Shown here piece by piece: positions 9,978 to 18,706 of a DNA stretch of 64,000 nucleotides. Every line of letters begins with the position of its first letter. Position 1 is the first letter of the stretch. A model generated the notes under the pieces. That model saw only the letters and a list, made by a program, of their open reading frames with translations, had not been told where the DNA came from and did not search any database. Source of the stretch: Actibacterium atlanticum. GTDB taxonomy: Bacteria; Pseudomonadota; Alphaproteobacteria; Rhodobacterales; Rhodobacteraceae. Location: contig NZ_AQQY01000003.1 of assembly GCF_000671395.1 (NCBI RefSeq), forward strand, positions 186,001 through 250,000, read 5' to 3'. Position numbers and translations under genes: made by a program.

Positions 9978-10070
9978 AGATATATGCCCTTCGTTGGGGA
10001 AGGGTGTCCCGCCGCCGGACATATGGCCAACAACGAGTCGGCGCAAGGGGCTAAATGGTCGGATATTTGC
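9978..10070 (-). ncRNA. Putative serC leader RNA (5' structured element)
   Basis: On the minus strand, immediately before the serC ribosome site, two consecutive hairpins are visible: GTCC...GGAC at 10020-10006 (7-nt loop) and CCCTTC...GAAGGG at 10004-9987. A conserved GCCCCTTG/GCCGACTCG segment lies upstream. A 'serC' cis-regulatory RNA motif is established for alphaproteobacteria at exactly this location. I infer identity from position and hairpin order, not from a covariance-model match; the 5' boundary is approximate. Confidence 0.6.
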
Positions 10071-10127
10071 CACCATCGCGATTTGGTGACAGGCGCTGTT
10101 TATGATCGGAAACTTCGCGCGATCGGC

Positions 10128-10814
10128 TTACCCCAGCCAATGGGGGTAATCGCTGACAAGCAGATGCATCGGCGGTTCATCCTCTTGCACATTGGCAAAC
10201 CTGCCGATTGGTGCGCGAAAGATATTGTCGGTCTCATCGTCGTTTACGGTCGAGACCTCGCCAATCAACACATCGCCCCCTTCACCCCAAAACGCGTGCC
10301 AATCGCCGGGTTGCAGTGTGACGCTTTCACCGGGTGCGAGTTTCAGCTTCTCGCCCGGGGCAAACTCATGACGGATGCCATCACACCAGACTGTGCCACC
10401 CCGGTCTTCGGCGAAATTGCCTTCCTCGTCCGAGCCAAACAGCTCGATCACCAAGGTCGCGCCGCCGCGGTTGATGATGTCTTCGGCTTTGATCACATGG
10501 GTGTGCATCGGTGACAGCTGATCCTGACGCGAAATCAACAGTTTCTCGGCATAGCACATGCCGCCACCGCGCTGCAGATCTGCAAGCCGACCATTGCGCA
10601 GCGTGAACAGAAACAGGCCCATCTTATCAAAGTCGCCATCCCCATAGTCTGTGATATCCCAGCCGCAGCGCGCGTTTATCAGGTGGTTGGCGGTGGCAAC
10701 GCGGGCTTTGAACTGATCGGGCGTCCAATAGGCAAAGGCGGGCAGCGTAAAACCGTGCTGACGGATCATGTCATCGGCCTCGGCCATGATCTGATTGATG
10801 CGCGAACGTTTCAT
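10128..10814 (-). CDS. D-lyxose ketol-isomerase family cupin
   Basis: A 228-residue cupin sugar isomerase. The metal-binding pattern is clear: LSPMHTHVIKAEDI (two His plus Glu/Asp) on the first cupin motif and PGDWHAFWG with the second-motif His. Family members interconvert D-lyxose/D-xylulose or D-mannose/D-fructose using Mn2+. Full length for the family; cytoplasmic. No sugar transporter or kinase is adjacent, so the physiological sugar is unknown. It lies downstream of putR on the same strand with a 103-bp gap containing an inverted repeat, and upstream of the serC leader. Family assignment rests on the HTH-KAEDI motif and overall length. Confidence 0.82.
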   Translation of the reverse strand: MKRSRINQIMAEADDMIRQHGFTLPAFAYWTPDQFKARVATANHLINARCGWDITDYGDGDFDKMGLFLFTLRNGRLADLQRGGGMCYAEKLLISRQDQLSPMHTHVIKAEDIINRGGATLVIELFGSDEEGNFAEDRGGTVWCDGIRHEFAPGEKLKLAPGESVTLQPGDWHAFWGEGGDVLIGEVSTVNDDETDNIFRAPIGRFANVQEDEPPMHLLVSDYPHWLG

Positions 10815-10840
10815 GCGGCGCCTCCCGGTTGGTTGTGAAT

Positions 10841-10865
10841 GCAGACAGGCATATCAGCTGTCTGC
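10841..10865. repeat. Inverted repeat upstream of the lyxose isomerase gene
   Basis: GCAGACAG (10841-10848) and CTGTCTGC (10858-10865) form a perfect 8-bp inverted repeat with a 9-nt spacer, 26 bp before the isomerase start on the minus strand. It could be an operator or a weak hairpin terminating putR; no T-run follows. Confidence 0.4.
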
Positions 10866-10917
10866 ACAGCATGCCCCGCTGGATCACGTTGTTGACCTGC
10901 CCGCCCGCCCGGAAGGG

Positions 10918-11382
10918 CTAGGTGATTTCGTCGACCACAGACTCCATCGACACATGAGTCGAGGTGCTTGAGACATGAGGCAGGCCTGAAATCGATTCGG
11001 CCAGCACTTTGCGATAGGACTGAATGTCAGAGGTACGCACCTTGATAAGATAGTCAAAAGCGCCTGCGATCATATGGCATTGTTCTATCTCGGCGATGTC
11101 AGCTACCGCGCTGTTGAAGGCCAAAAGAGCGCCCTCACTGGTGTTGGAAAGCTTAACCTCGACAAAGGTCACGTGCTCAAGCCGCATTTTCGCTGGGTTC
11201 AACTTGGCCTTGAAGCCCTGAATAAAGTCGTCCTCTATCAATCGCTTCAACCGAACTTGGCAAGGGGTTTTTGACAGGCCGACAGTTTTTGCCAGCTCGG
11301 TCACGGTTATCCGCCCATCGGTGCTTAGGATCTTTAGAATTGAAAGATCAATTGGGTCTAAATCTCTAGAATTTTCTGCCAT
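10918..11382 (-). CDS. putR: Lrp/AsnC-family regulator, probable proline-responsive PutR
   Basis: 154-residue Lrp/AsnC protein: an N-terminal winged helix (ILKILSTDGRITVTELAKTV...SKTPCQVRLKRL) and a C-terminal RAM/ligand domain with HMIAGAFDYLIKVRT. It is transcribed divergently from putA, with a perfect 16-bp palindrome in the shared promoter region. In alphaproteobacteria whose PutA lacks a DNA-binding domain, an adjacent Lrp-type PutR activates putA in response to proline; the arrangement here is the same. The assignment to PutR is by context plus family. A second very similar regulator sits at 21.1-21.5 kb. Confidence 0.87.
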   Translation of the reverse strand: MAENSRDLDPIDLSILKILSTDGRITVTELAKTVGLSKTPCQVRLKRLIEDDFIQGFKAKLNPAKMRLEHVTFVEVKLSNTSEGALLAFNSAVADIAEIEQCHMIAGAFDYLIKVRTSDIQSYRKVLAESISGLPHVSSTSTHVSMESVVDEIT

Positions 11383-11420
11383 GATTCACAATTCAACTAT
11401 GTTCCGCCATAATAAAGTAT

Positions 11421-11436
11421 CAAACGTCTACGTTTG
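11421..11436. promoter_or_regulatory. Palindromic putative PutR operator
   Basis: Perfect inverted repeat CAAACGT-CT-ACGTTTG in the 125-bp divergent putR/putA promoter region, 71 bp before the putA start. Its size and symmetry fit an Lrp-type dimer site. A similar half (CAAACGTTTACG) recurs at 18942-18953. Confidence 0.55.
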
Positions 11437-11507
11437 GGGCAACTATAGAGAAACCGACCAAACCGGTTGTGGTAAATTCACTTAAACCCACACATCGGAG
11501 GCTCTCT

Positions 11508-14500
11508 ATGTCCAATTTGCAGGAAATCCGCGCTTTGATCCGCGCTCATCACCTTCGTGACGAAAAGTTGGTCATAGACGGGTTGGTCAAAAGTGCGGGT
11601 ATTTCCAGTGCGCAGCGGGCGCAGATCAAACGCGACGCGGTAGAGCTGATCAACGGTATTCGCAATGATGCGAAGCCCGGTTTGATGGACGTTTTTCTTG
11701 CCGAATATGGCCTATCGACAGATGAAGGCGTGGCGCTGATGTGTCTGGCCGAGGCCCTGCTGCGGGTGCCCGATGCCGACACGATTGATGCGCTGATCGA
11801 AGACAAGATCGCACCATCAGAGTGGGGCAAGCATCTGGGGCAATCCAGTTCGTCACTGGTGAACGCCTCGACTTGGGCGTTGATGCTGACCGGCAAGGTC
11901 TTGAGCGATGATCAGCCCGGCGTCGCGGGCATCCTGAAAAGCGCCGTCAAACGTTTGGGTGAGCCGGTGATCCGAACTGCCGTCGGTCGGGCCATGAAAG
12001 AGATGGGCGCGCAGTTCGTTCTGGGTCAGACCATTGAAGAAGCTCTGCGCCGAGGCCAGAAGAACGAAGCGGATGGCTATACCTATTCCTACGATATGCT
12101 GGGCGAGGCAGCGCTGACACAGGCGGATGCAGACAGTTTCTTCCACGCTTATTTCGACGCGATACAGAAATTGGCCGGGCAATGCACAGCCGAGGACATT
12201 CGGGACAATCCCGGTATCTCGATCAAGCTTTCGGCGCTGCACCCGCGCTATGAAGTCGGGCAAAAAGCGCGTGTCATGAACGAGCTGGTGACGCGGACGC
12301 TGGAACTGGCGAGGGCGGCAAAAACCGCTGGGATGGGTTTGAACATCGATGCCGAAGAGGCCGACCGGCTGGATATCTCGTTGGATGTGATTGAAGCCGT
12401 GCTGCGCGATCCTTCGCTGCAGGGTTGGGACGGTTTTGGCGTTGTCGTGCAGGCTTATGGCCGCCGCGCTGCGCCCGTTCTGGACTGGCTCTACCAGCTG
12501 GCCACCGAATTGGATCGCAAGATCATGGTGCGTCTGGTCAAGGGCGCCTATTGGGATACCGAGATCAAACGTGCGCAGGTTGAAGGCCTGAAGGATTTCC
12601 CGCTGTTCACGCAGAAGGTCGCGACGGACATCTCTTATATCGCCAATGCCAAAAAGCTTCTGGGCTATACGGATCGTATCTATCCGCAATTTGCGACCCA
12701 CAACGCACAGACCGTGGCGGCGGTGATGGCGCTGGCCGATGATCACGCAACCTTCGAGTTCCAACGTCTGCACGGCATGGGGGAGGCACTGCACGAGATC
12801 ACACGCCAGAAGCATGGAACCCGGTGCCGGATTTACGCCCCGGTCGGGGCGCATCGTGACCTGCTGGCCTATCTGGTGCGGCGTTTGCTGGAGAATGGCG
12901 CAAACTCGTCTTTCGTGAACCAGATCGTCGATGAAAACGTGCCGGCAGAGGTTGTCGCGGCGGACCCGTTTGAGGCCTACGACCCTGACGCCGCCAACAG
13001 TGCCGTATTGCGCCCGGTCGACCTCTATGGTGCCGAGCGTGCCAATTCCAAAGGATGGGATTTGCATGATGCGGACGATTTGGCCGAGATTGAACAGGCG
13101 CGCGCACCATTCAAGACTCATCAGTGGCAGGTTAGCCCGATCACTGCGGTGGATGCCAAGAATGGCGCGGTCGAGCCGGTTCACAACCCCGCTGATCCTT
13201 CCGATCAAGTCGGGAGCGTGACTTTGGCATCGCCCCAAGACGTTGCGGCTGCGCTGACGGCGGCAAAGCCTTGGAACGCGCCGGCGCAAGAACGCCGCGA
13301 TGTGCTGTTTCGCGCGGCAGATTTGTACGAGCAGAATTTCGGTGAAATCTTCGCCGCCCTCACACGTGAGGCCGGAAAAACCCCGATGGACGCTATCGCA
13401 GAACTGCGCGAAGCGGTGGATTTCCTACGCTATTACGGCGCCCGGGCGCTGGAGCTAGAGCACCCGGCACGGGGTATTTTCACCTGTATCAGCCCGTGGA
13501 ACTTCCCACTGGCCATTTTCACCGGTCAGATCGCTGCGGCTCTGGCGGCGGGGAATGGTGTGCTGGCCAAACCGGCGGAAACGACCGCGATCAACGCGGC
13601 GATCGGTGTGCGGTTGATGCTTGAGGCGGGCGTTCCTGCTGAAGTGTTGCAACTGTTGCCGGGCCACGGCGCTGTGGTTGGCACTGCGCTGACCTCGGAT
13701 GCGCGTATTTCGGGGGTCTGTTTCACGGGTTCCACTGCAACCGCCCAACGTATCAATCGCGCCATGGCGGCGCATGTTGACCCGACTGCGCCCTTGATTG
13801 CTGAAACCGGGGGGCTGAACGCGATGATCGTGGATTCGACGGCGCTGCCCGAGCAGGCGATCAAAGACATCGTCGCATCGGCCTTTCAGTCAGCGGGGCA
13901 GCGATGTTCGGCGCTGCGCTGTCTGTACGTGCAAGAAGACGTCGCCGAGACCTATCTGGAGATGCTCTATGGTGCGATGGATGAACAGGCGCTGGGCAAT
14001 CCATGGGATATGTCCACCGATGTCGGCCCTGTCATCGACCAGAAAGCCCGCACGGATATTCAGGACTATATCGAAGCCGCGCGCCGCGAGGGCCGTGTCA
14101 TGAAAGAGCTGAAAGTGCCCAACCACGGCACATTTGTTGCGCCGACCGTCCTTCGCGTCGCTGGGATTCAGGACATGTCGCGCGAGGTGTTCGGGCCGGT
14201 GCTGCATTTCGCGACATTCAAGGCGCGCGATCTGGACAAGGTGGTCGATACGATAAACGCGACCGGTTTCGGCCTGACCTTTGGGATGCATTCGCGCATT
14301 GATGATCGGGTTCAGCAAGTTACCGAACGCCTGAATGTCGGCAACATGTACATCAATCGCAACCAGATCGGTGCCATTGTTGGCTCCCAACCCTTTGGGG
14401 GTGAGGGGCTGTCGGGCACGGGACCCAAAGCAGGCGGACCGGCCTATGTCAGGCGGTTCACCAAGCCCCAAGCCGAGTCTGCAAAAACGCCTCAGGCTGC

Positions 14501-14984
14501 GACCGTCGCACTGGCCGACGCGCAGGCGCTGTTGGATCGTGTCCCAGCGGCTGAACGTATCGAACTGGGCAGCAGTGTTTTGCCCGGTCCGACCGGCGAA
14601 TCCAACATCCTGTCGATCTATGGGCGGGGCGTGATCCTGTGTCTTGGGCCAACCGCAGATCTGGCCCGCAAGCAGGCGGAAATTGCGACAGCGAACGGCT
14701 GTATCGCGGTTCAGATCGCACCGGGTGCACAGGGGGAACACGCGCTGGATGGTTGTCTGGATGTGCGGGACCTAGCGGAACTAACCGGGTTTCACAGTGT
14801 CGCATATTGGGGAACAGAAGACGTGTTGCGCCAGGCACGTGTGGCGCTGGCCGGTCGGGATGGTCGTCTTGTGCCCCTTTTGGCAGAGGCCGACCTTGCC
14901 GAGCGCTGCCGCCTTGAGCGCCATATTTGCATTGATACAACCGCCGCAGGTGGCAACGCGTCGCTGTTGGCAGAGGCAAGTTAG
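11508..14984 (+). CDS. putA: Bifunctional proline dehydrogenase / glutamate-semialdehyde dehydrogenase
   Basis: Degrades proline to glutamate: FAD-dependent proline dehydrogenase then NAD-dependent oxidation of glutamate semialdehyde. The 1158-residue product has an N-terminal arm, a PRODH barrel (RLVKGAYWDTE, RLHGMGE), an ALDH domain with Glu766 (IAETGGLN) and nucleophile Cys800 (SAGQRCSALR), and a C-terminal extension of about 150 residues. There is no N-terminal ribbon-helix-helix domain, so it cannot self-regulate as in E. coli, in keeping with the divergent PutR. I start at ATG 11508, preceded by CGGAGG; the TTG/GTG-type extension to 11469 overlaps promoter sequence. Membrane-peripheral electron transfer to quinone is expected. 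Confidence 0.97.
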   Translation: MSNLQEIRALIRAHHLRDEKLVIDGLVKSAGISSAQRAQIKRDAVELINGIRNDAKPGLMDVFLAEYGLSTDEGVALMCLAEALLRVPDADTIDALIEDKIAPSEWGKHLGQSSSSLVNASTWALMLTGKVLSDDQPGVAGILKSAVKRLGEPVIRTAVGRAMKEMGAQFVLGQTIEEALRRGQKNEADGYTYSYDMLGEAALTQADADSFFHAYFDAIQKLAGQCTAEDIRDNPGISIKLSALHPRYEVGQKARVMNELVTRTLELARAAKTAGMGLNIDAEEADRLDISLDVIEAVLRDPSLQGWDGFGVVVQAYGRRAAPVLDWLYQLATELDRKIMVRLVKGAYWDTEIKRAQVEGLKDFPLFTQKVATDISYIANAKKLLGYTDRIYPQFATHNAQTVAAVMALADDHATFEFQRLHGMGEALHEITRQKHGTRCRIYAPVGAHRDLLAYLVRRLLENGANSSFVNQIVDENVPAEVVAADPFEAYDPDAANSAVLRPVDLYGAERANSKGWDLHDADDLAEIEQARAPFKTHQWQVSPITAVDAKNGAVEPVHNPADPSDQVGSVTLASPQDVAAALTAAKPWNAPAQERRDVLFRAADLYEQNFGEIFAALTREAGKTPMDAIAELREAVDFLRYYGARALELEHPARGIFTCISPWNFPLAIFTGQIAAALAAGNGVLAKPAETTAINAAIGVRLMLEAGVPAEVLQLLPGHGAVVGTALTSDARISGVCFTGSTATAQRINRAMAAHVDPTAPLIAETGGLNAMIVDSTALPEQAIKDIVASAFQSAGQRCSALRCLYVQEDVAETYLEMLYGAMDEQALGNPWDMSTDVGPVIDQKARTDIQDYIEAARREGRVMKELKVPNHGTFVAPTVLRVAGIQDMSREVFGPVLHFATFKARDLDKVVDTINATGFGLTFGMHSRIDDRVQQVTERLNVGNMYINRNQIGAIVGSQPFGGEGLSGTGPKAGGPAYVRRFTKPQAESAKTPQAATVALADAQALLDRVPAAERIELGSSVLPGPTGESNILSIYGRGVILCLGPTADLARKQAEIATANGCIAVQIAPGAQGEHALDGCLDVRDLAELTGFHSVAYWGTEDVLRQARVALAGRDGRLVPLLAEADLAERCRLERHICIDTTAAGGNASLLAEAS

Positions 14985-15411
14985 GTTGCGCGGCGCGGGC
15001 TTGAATCGGGCGTCAGACAGCGCCCGATTCACCCAGGGCCAATCACATAAATCATCGCCAACGATGTCTTCCAACAAGACAACTTTACCCCGCCAGCGGC
15101 TGCCACAGTGAACCAGCCTCGGCGACCCGTAAACTACATAAACCGACGTGTTTTTAGGCACTGTCCGGCAAAAGTCAAAAGGGCTAAATAAGCAAAATAA
15201 TTTGGGCAATAAAACTAGCAATACTTAATCTTAGGGCGATGCGCCTGTTGTTTGGGGAAAAGAGCAGGTGTTAGTCTGCTGTCCATCCAAGTGTAACGTC
15301 AACAAAACAGGAAGAACCGGAACTCTGAAAAACAAGGTTCATCTGGCTGCGGTGGCTTCATCATTCAACACCCGAAACCCAAACTTTCTGCATCTCAAAG
15401 GGAATATCAAA
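14985..15411. other. 427-bp intergenic region, putA to TRAP operon
   Basis: No credible gene. It holds a hairpin just after putA (15003-15030), then AT-richer sequence up to the dctP ribosome site (AAAGGGAA before 15412). A long upstream extension of dctP to 15268 is open by chance but lacks a signal-peptide start. The promoter of the TRAP operon should lie here; I could not pick a convincing -35/-10 pair. Confidence 0.6.
15003..15030. terminator. Hairpin downstream of putA, possible terminator
   Basis: Perfect 10-bp stem GAATCGGGCG (15003-15012) / CGCCCGATTC (15021-15030) with an 8-nt loop, starting 19 nt after the putA stop. No T-run follows, so it may be a 3'-end stabiliser rather than an intrinsic terminator. 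Confidence 0.55.
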
Positions 15412-16416
15412 ATGAAAATCTCGACACTCATTAAAGGCCTGCAAATCGGTGCCGTCGCATCGATGCTGGCTCTGCCGGCAAGCGCCGCAGACATGCGTCT
15501 GAAGTTCGCCGGTGTTTCCCCGGCCGATCACGAAGGCACCAAGATGATGGAGCAGATCAAAGCTGACATCGAAGCCGCAGACGTGGGCCTGAAGGTTTCG
15601 GTCTTCCCGGCCAACCAGCTGGGCTCGGGTGAAGCCCTGTTCGAAGACGTAGCCCGCGGCAACATCGATTTCGCATCGGCCTTCATCTATTCGGACGTTG
15701 ACCAGCGTCTTGAGTATCTTTCCATGCCCTTCCTGGTGAACAACTGGGATGAAATGGATTCGATCATCCGCAACGTCGATTCCGAGTACAACGTTATCCT
15801 GCAGGAAATCCTGTCTGAACATGGCGTGCGCCTGCTGGGTCAGAACCCCGAAGGTCTGGTTGGTATCGTGGCCACCGAAGAGCCGGCCAACTGGAACAAC
15901 TTTGGCGACAAAGAGATGAACATCCGCGTCTGGTCGTCGAATGTCGTGAAGTCGATGGTTGAATCGCTGGGCTATAAAGCAACCACCATGTCCTGGGGCG
16001 ACATCTTTCCGGCGATCCAGTCGGGTATCGTAGATGGCGCGATCTGCTGCACCAAGCAGGCCACCTATACCATCTTCGCGCAAAGCGATGTTGGCACCCA
16101 CTTCGTGCAGTACAACTCGATCCCCGAGAACACCACTTACTATGCTTCCGAGAAAACCTGGGGTGAAATGAGCGACGAACAGCGTGCTGTTGTGCAGGCT
16201 GCCTTCACCAAAGCGTCGGATGACTTCTTTGCTTACAACCGTGAAAACGACACCGTGTTCGAGCAAAAGCTGGTTGAAAAGGGCTACACCATCCTGAAGC
16301 TGTCGCCCGAAGAGCAGACCGCCATGGCGCAAAAAGTGCGTACCGAAATCTGGCCGCTGCTGGAAGACGCCGTTGGCAAAGATCTGATTGATCGTTTGCT
16401 GGCCAGCTTGAACTAA
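15412..16416 (+). CDS. dctP: TRAP transporter periplasmic substrate-binding protein (DctP family)
   Basis: 334-residue extracytoplasmic receptor of a tripartite ATP-independent transporter. The first ~23 residues form a Sec signal peptide ending ASA, and the mature part has the DctP fold strings FPANQLGSGEALFEDVARGNIDF and the C-terminal helices. The signal peptide decides the start at 15412; AAAGGGAA precedes it. It leads an operon with dctQ and dctM, separated from dctQ by a hairpin attenuator. TRAP ligands are usually carboxylates or zwitterions bound by a conserved Arg (here probably within NIRVWSS). Proximity to putA and a glutamate enzyme makes an amino-acid-related substrate possible but unproven. 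Confidence 0.92.
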   Translation: MKISTLIKGLQIGAVASMLALPASAADMRLKFAGVSPADHEGTKMMEQIKADIEAADVGLKVSVFPANQLGSGEALFEDVARGNIDFASAFIYSDVDQRLEYLSMPFLVNNWDEMDSIIRNVDSEYNVILQEILSEHGVRLLGQNPEGLVGIVATEEPANWNNFGDKEMNIRVWSSNVVKSMVESLGYKATTMSWGDIFPAIQSGIVDGAICCTKQATYTIFAQSDVGTHFVQYNSIPENTTYYASEKTWGEMSDEQRAVVQAAFTKASDDFFAYNRENDTVFEQKLVEKGYTILKLSPEEQTAMAQKVRTEIWPLLEDAVGKDLIDRLLASLN

Positions 16417-16439
16417 GCCGCAAACTGCAAAAGCTTTGA

Positions 16440-16464
16440 GGGGCCGGAATAATCCGGCCCCTTT
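16440..16464 (+). terminator. Intercistronic attenuator after dctP
   Basis: 9-bp stem GGGGCCGGA (16440-16448) / TCCGGCCCC (16453-16461), loop ATAA, then TTT. Such hairpins downstream of binding-protein genes commonly hold the receptor mRNA in excess over the membrane subunits. Confidence 0.75.
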
Positions 16465-16492
16465 ATCTTAAGCGCGTAGGAGAAAAGGGAAG

Positions 16493-17065
16493 ATGGCAAA
16501 TATTACCGAAGTAATACCCAAAGCGGTCGGGGTTCCGCTGCTTGGCTCTTTACGCGTCATGCGTTGGATCGTGATCTTTAGCGGTTTCCTGATGTCGTTC
16601 ACCTTTTTCGCCGTGGTGATTATTCGATACGGATTCGGCGGTGACCTGTTCGCCTATGAAGAATGGCTTTTGGCCGTGTGTTTCTGGGGGTTCTTTGCCG
16701 GGGCGGTTCTGGCCTCGGAGCGGGGCCACCACATTAACGCTGACATCCTGGGGATCGTTATCAAGAATCCCCGCCTGCGCTGGTGGCGACGGCTGATTGT
16801 CTTGACCATCGAGTTTCTGGTGACTGCCGCCATCCTGTACTGGGGCTATCTGATGCTGGCCGAGGAAATCGGAAAGTATCCGATCTGGAAAACCACGCCT
16901 GCGCTCAAGATCCCTTACTTCGCCTGGCGCCTGTCTATTTTCCTGGGCTTCTTTTTCATGACGATTTTCGCGGCGGCATACCTGTACGCCCACATCCGCG
17001 GCTACGACGTCGAATTTGGCGATGACTTTGAAACCGAAGAAACAAACAAAGGGGCAGACAAATGA
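16493..17065 (+). CDS. dctQ: TRAP transporter small membrane subunit (DctQ family)
   Basis: 190-residue inner-membrane protein with four predicted helices, beginning near residues 23-46 (MRWIVIFSGFLMSFTFFAVVII) and ending with a helix near 145-165. The family motif EEWLLAVCFWGFFAG with the conserved Glu-Glu-Trp is present, as is a charged cytoplasmic C-terminus. It bridges the receptor and the large subunit in the sodium-coupled uptake complex. The ribosome site is strong (AGGAG and AAGGGAAG before the ATG). The stop overlaps the dctM start as ATGA, so translation is coupled. Confidence 0.9.
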   Translation: MANITEVIPKAVGVPLLGSLRVMRWIVIFSGFLMSFTFFAVVIIRYGFGGDLFAYEEWLLAVCFWGFFAGAVLASERGHHINADILGIVIKNPRLRWWRRLIVLTIEFLVTAAILYWGYLMLAEEIGKYPIWKTTPALKIPYFAWRLSIFLGFFFMTIFAAAYLYAHIRGYDVEFGDDFETEETNKGADK

Positions 17066-18351
17066 TTATTGCAGGCAGTCTGATCATCATCTGCGGCATG
17101 CTGCTGCTGGGTGTAAGCGTCTATGTCGCCTTTGGTGCGGTGCTTCTGTTTCTGGCCGTTATGGGCGGCCATGACGTTACGGGGTATTTGCCATCTGGTT
17201 CTACCAAACTGCGTTCTCTGGTGCTGTTGGCGATTCCGCTGTTCATGATCGCAGGCACCATCATGGAGCGCGGTAAAATTGCCGCTCCGCTGGTGGGGCT
17301 GGCCGAGCTTTTCGTTGGTCACCTGAAAGGCGGGCTCAGCGCGGCAACGGTTTTGGCTTGTGGTATTTTCGGCTCGATCTCGGGCGCGGCCAACGCCACG
17401 CTGACCTGCATCGGCAGTATCATGATGCCGCATCTGCGGCGGGCAAATTACCCGTCTGGCCAGTCTGCGGCGCTGATCGTTTGTGCCAGCCCGCTGGGCC
17501 TTTTGATCCCGCCCAGCGCAAACCACATCCTATATGGCTGGGTGGCGCAGCAGTCGGTGCTGAAGTGTTTCTTGTCTACCGTGATCCCGGCGCTGATCCT
17601 GATCACCCTGTTGATCGTCGTAAACCAGTTCATGCTGCGCAAGCACGACGACATCATACTGTTGGAACGCCCCAAAGAATTCCGAATGGCCTTTCGTCAG
17701 AAAGCCACGCTGGCCTTTCCGGCGCTGTTGATGCCGCTGATCATTCTGGGGGGCATCTATGGTGGCATCATGACCCCGACCGAGGCAGCAGGCGTTGCCG
17801 TGGTCTATGCCATCCCGGTGGCGATCTATGTCTACCGTGGGCTGACATGGCGCACGATGGTCGAGGCCATGACCGACGCCGGTGTAATCATCGGCGTGGT
17901 GATGATCATGATTTTCATGGTGCTGATCGTCAGCAAGTTCCTGATCTTCGAAGACATCCCGAACATTGCCAAAGACCTTGTCTATTCAGTCTCGGACAAC
18001 CCGATCGTCATCTTGTTGATGGTCAACGTGGTGATGATCCTGATCGGCATGCTGATGGACGATATCAGCGGCTTGCTGCTGTCGACCCCGATCCTGCTGC
18101 CGATTGTGACCGGCGTCGGCATGGACCCGATCCATTTCGCCGCCGTGCTGGGTGTCAATCTGGGCATGGCAAACATCACCCCGCCAACCGCCCCGCTGCT
18201 GTACCTTGGGTCGAAGATTACCAAGACGCCGGTGTCCAGCATGTTGATGCCTACGCTGGCCTTCATCACCTTTGCCTGGCTGCCGACACTGGTGCTGACG
18301 ACCTTTGTGCCCCAGATCGCGTTGTGGCTGCCCGAGCTGTTGTTGGGCTAA
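17062..18351 (+). CDS. dctM: TRAP transporter large membrane subunit (DctM family)
   Basis: 429-residue channel subunit with about 12 membrane segments. Diagnostic strings include the FGSISGAANATLTCIGSIM region, the PPSANHILYG motif, GGIYGGIMTPTEAAG in mid-protein and the second inverted repeat ending NLGMANITPPTAP. These match the elevator-type transport domain of DctM. Full length. It completes the dctPQM operon and is followed by a strong terminator. Confidence 0.93.
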   Translation: MIIAGSLIIICGMLLLGVSVYVAFGAVLLFLAVMGGHDVTGYLPSGSTKLRSLVLLAIPLFMIAGTIMERGKIAAPLVGLAELFVGHLKGGLSAATVLACGIFGSISGAANATLTCIGSIMMPHLRRANYPSGQSAALIVCASPLGLLIPPSANHILYGWVAQQSVLKCFLSTVIPALILITLLIVVNQFMLRKHDDIILLERPKEFRMAFRQKATLAFPALLMPLIILGGIYGGIMTPTEAAGVAVVYAIPVAIYVYRGLTWRTMVEAMTDAGVIIGVVMIMIFMVLIVSKFLIFEDIPNIAKDLVYSVSDNPIVILLMVNVVMILIGMLMDDISGLLLSTPILLPIVTGVGMDPIHFAAVLGVNLGMANITPPTAPLLYLGSKITKTPVSSMLMPTLAFITFAWLPTLVLTTFVPQIALWLPELLLG

Positions 18352-18383
18352 TCAAACCGCGCCAAAGGGTGCCAAAAACGACG

Positions 18384-18415
18384 AAGGCCGGACCCGCAAG
18401 GATCCGGCCTTTTTC
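18384..18415 (+). terminator. Rho-independent terminator after dctM
   Basis: Stem AAGGCCGGA (18384-18392) with TCCGGCCTT (18403-18411), followed by TTTT. It also separates the TRAP operon from the opposing microprotein genes. Confidence 0.88.
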
Positions 18416-18445
18416 TATTGTGCCCCGTCTGGGCAACCTGCTGGC

Positions 18446-18541
18446 TTAGAGCGTGTGCCCAACCGCCAGAGCAACGATCGCAACATAGCCTGCCACGACG
18501 GGCAGCAGCAGCTCTAGCGATGTCTGAATATCTTTGTTCAT
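18446..18541 (-). CDS. 31-residue single-helix membrane microprotein (copy 2)
   Basis: Unrecognised small ORF: an N-terminal polar segment MNKDIQTSLE followed by one hydrophobic helix and the ending ALAVGHTL. GGAG lies 8 nt before the ATG. It is a paralogue of the gene at 18611-18706: same length of 31 residues, same layout, with identity at the start (K-I-Q/R-S), the centre (VAG/IAG) and the end (ALAVG-TL). Two conserved copies, each with its own ribosome site, argue strongly that this is a real gene despite the size. It is likely an inner-membrane peptide; the partner is unknown. Small one-helix subunits often attach to transporters or oxidases, but I see no family match. Confidence 0.72.
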   Translation of the reverse strand: MNKDIQTSLELLLPVVAGYVAIVALAVGHTL

Positions 18542-18610
18542 TTGAATTCTCCAATTCACCAAGTCATAGACGCGATTTTCGCGGTGTTTGGCGTGGACCT
18601 CTGAGTAGCT

Positions 18611-18706
18611 TCAGAGGGTTTGCCCAACTGCCAAAGCGAAAATCACAGCGGTACCCGCGATCACCGAAAGGGTGAATTCGACGGACTGTCTGATCTCTTT
18701 GCTCAT
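18611..18706 (-). CDS. 31-residue single-helix membrane microprotein (copy 1)
   Basis: First gene of the tandem pair on the minus strand. It starts MSKEIRQSVE, continues with a hydrophobic helix of about 18 residues and ends FALAVGQTL. GGAG is spaced 7 nt from the ATG. The second copy follows after 69 nt, so both probably share a transcript starting in the AT-rich region above 18720. Codon use resembles neighbouring genes. No function is assigned. The conserved acidic/basic N-terminus and GxTL ending could be interaction sites with a larger membrane protein, which is inference only. Confidence 0.72.
   Translation of the reverse strand: MSKEIRQSVEFTLSVIAGTAVIFALAVGQTL

Noticed and set aside
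7299-10514. Long plus-strand open frames opposite serA, serC and the lyxose isomerase
   Set aside because: Shadow frames caused by high third-position GC of the real genes; no motifs and no ribosome sites.
11853-13289. 478-codon minus-strand open frame inside putA
   Set aside because: Antisense of the PutA coding sequence with no recognisable domain.
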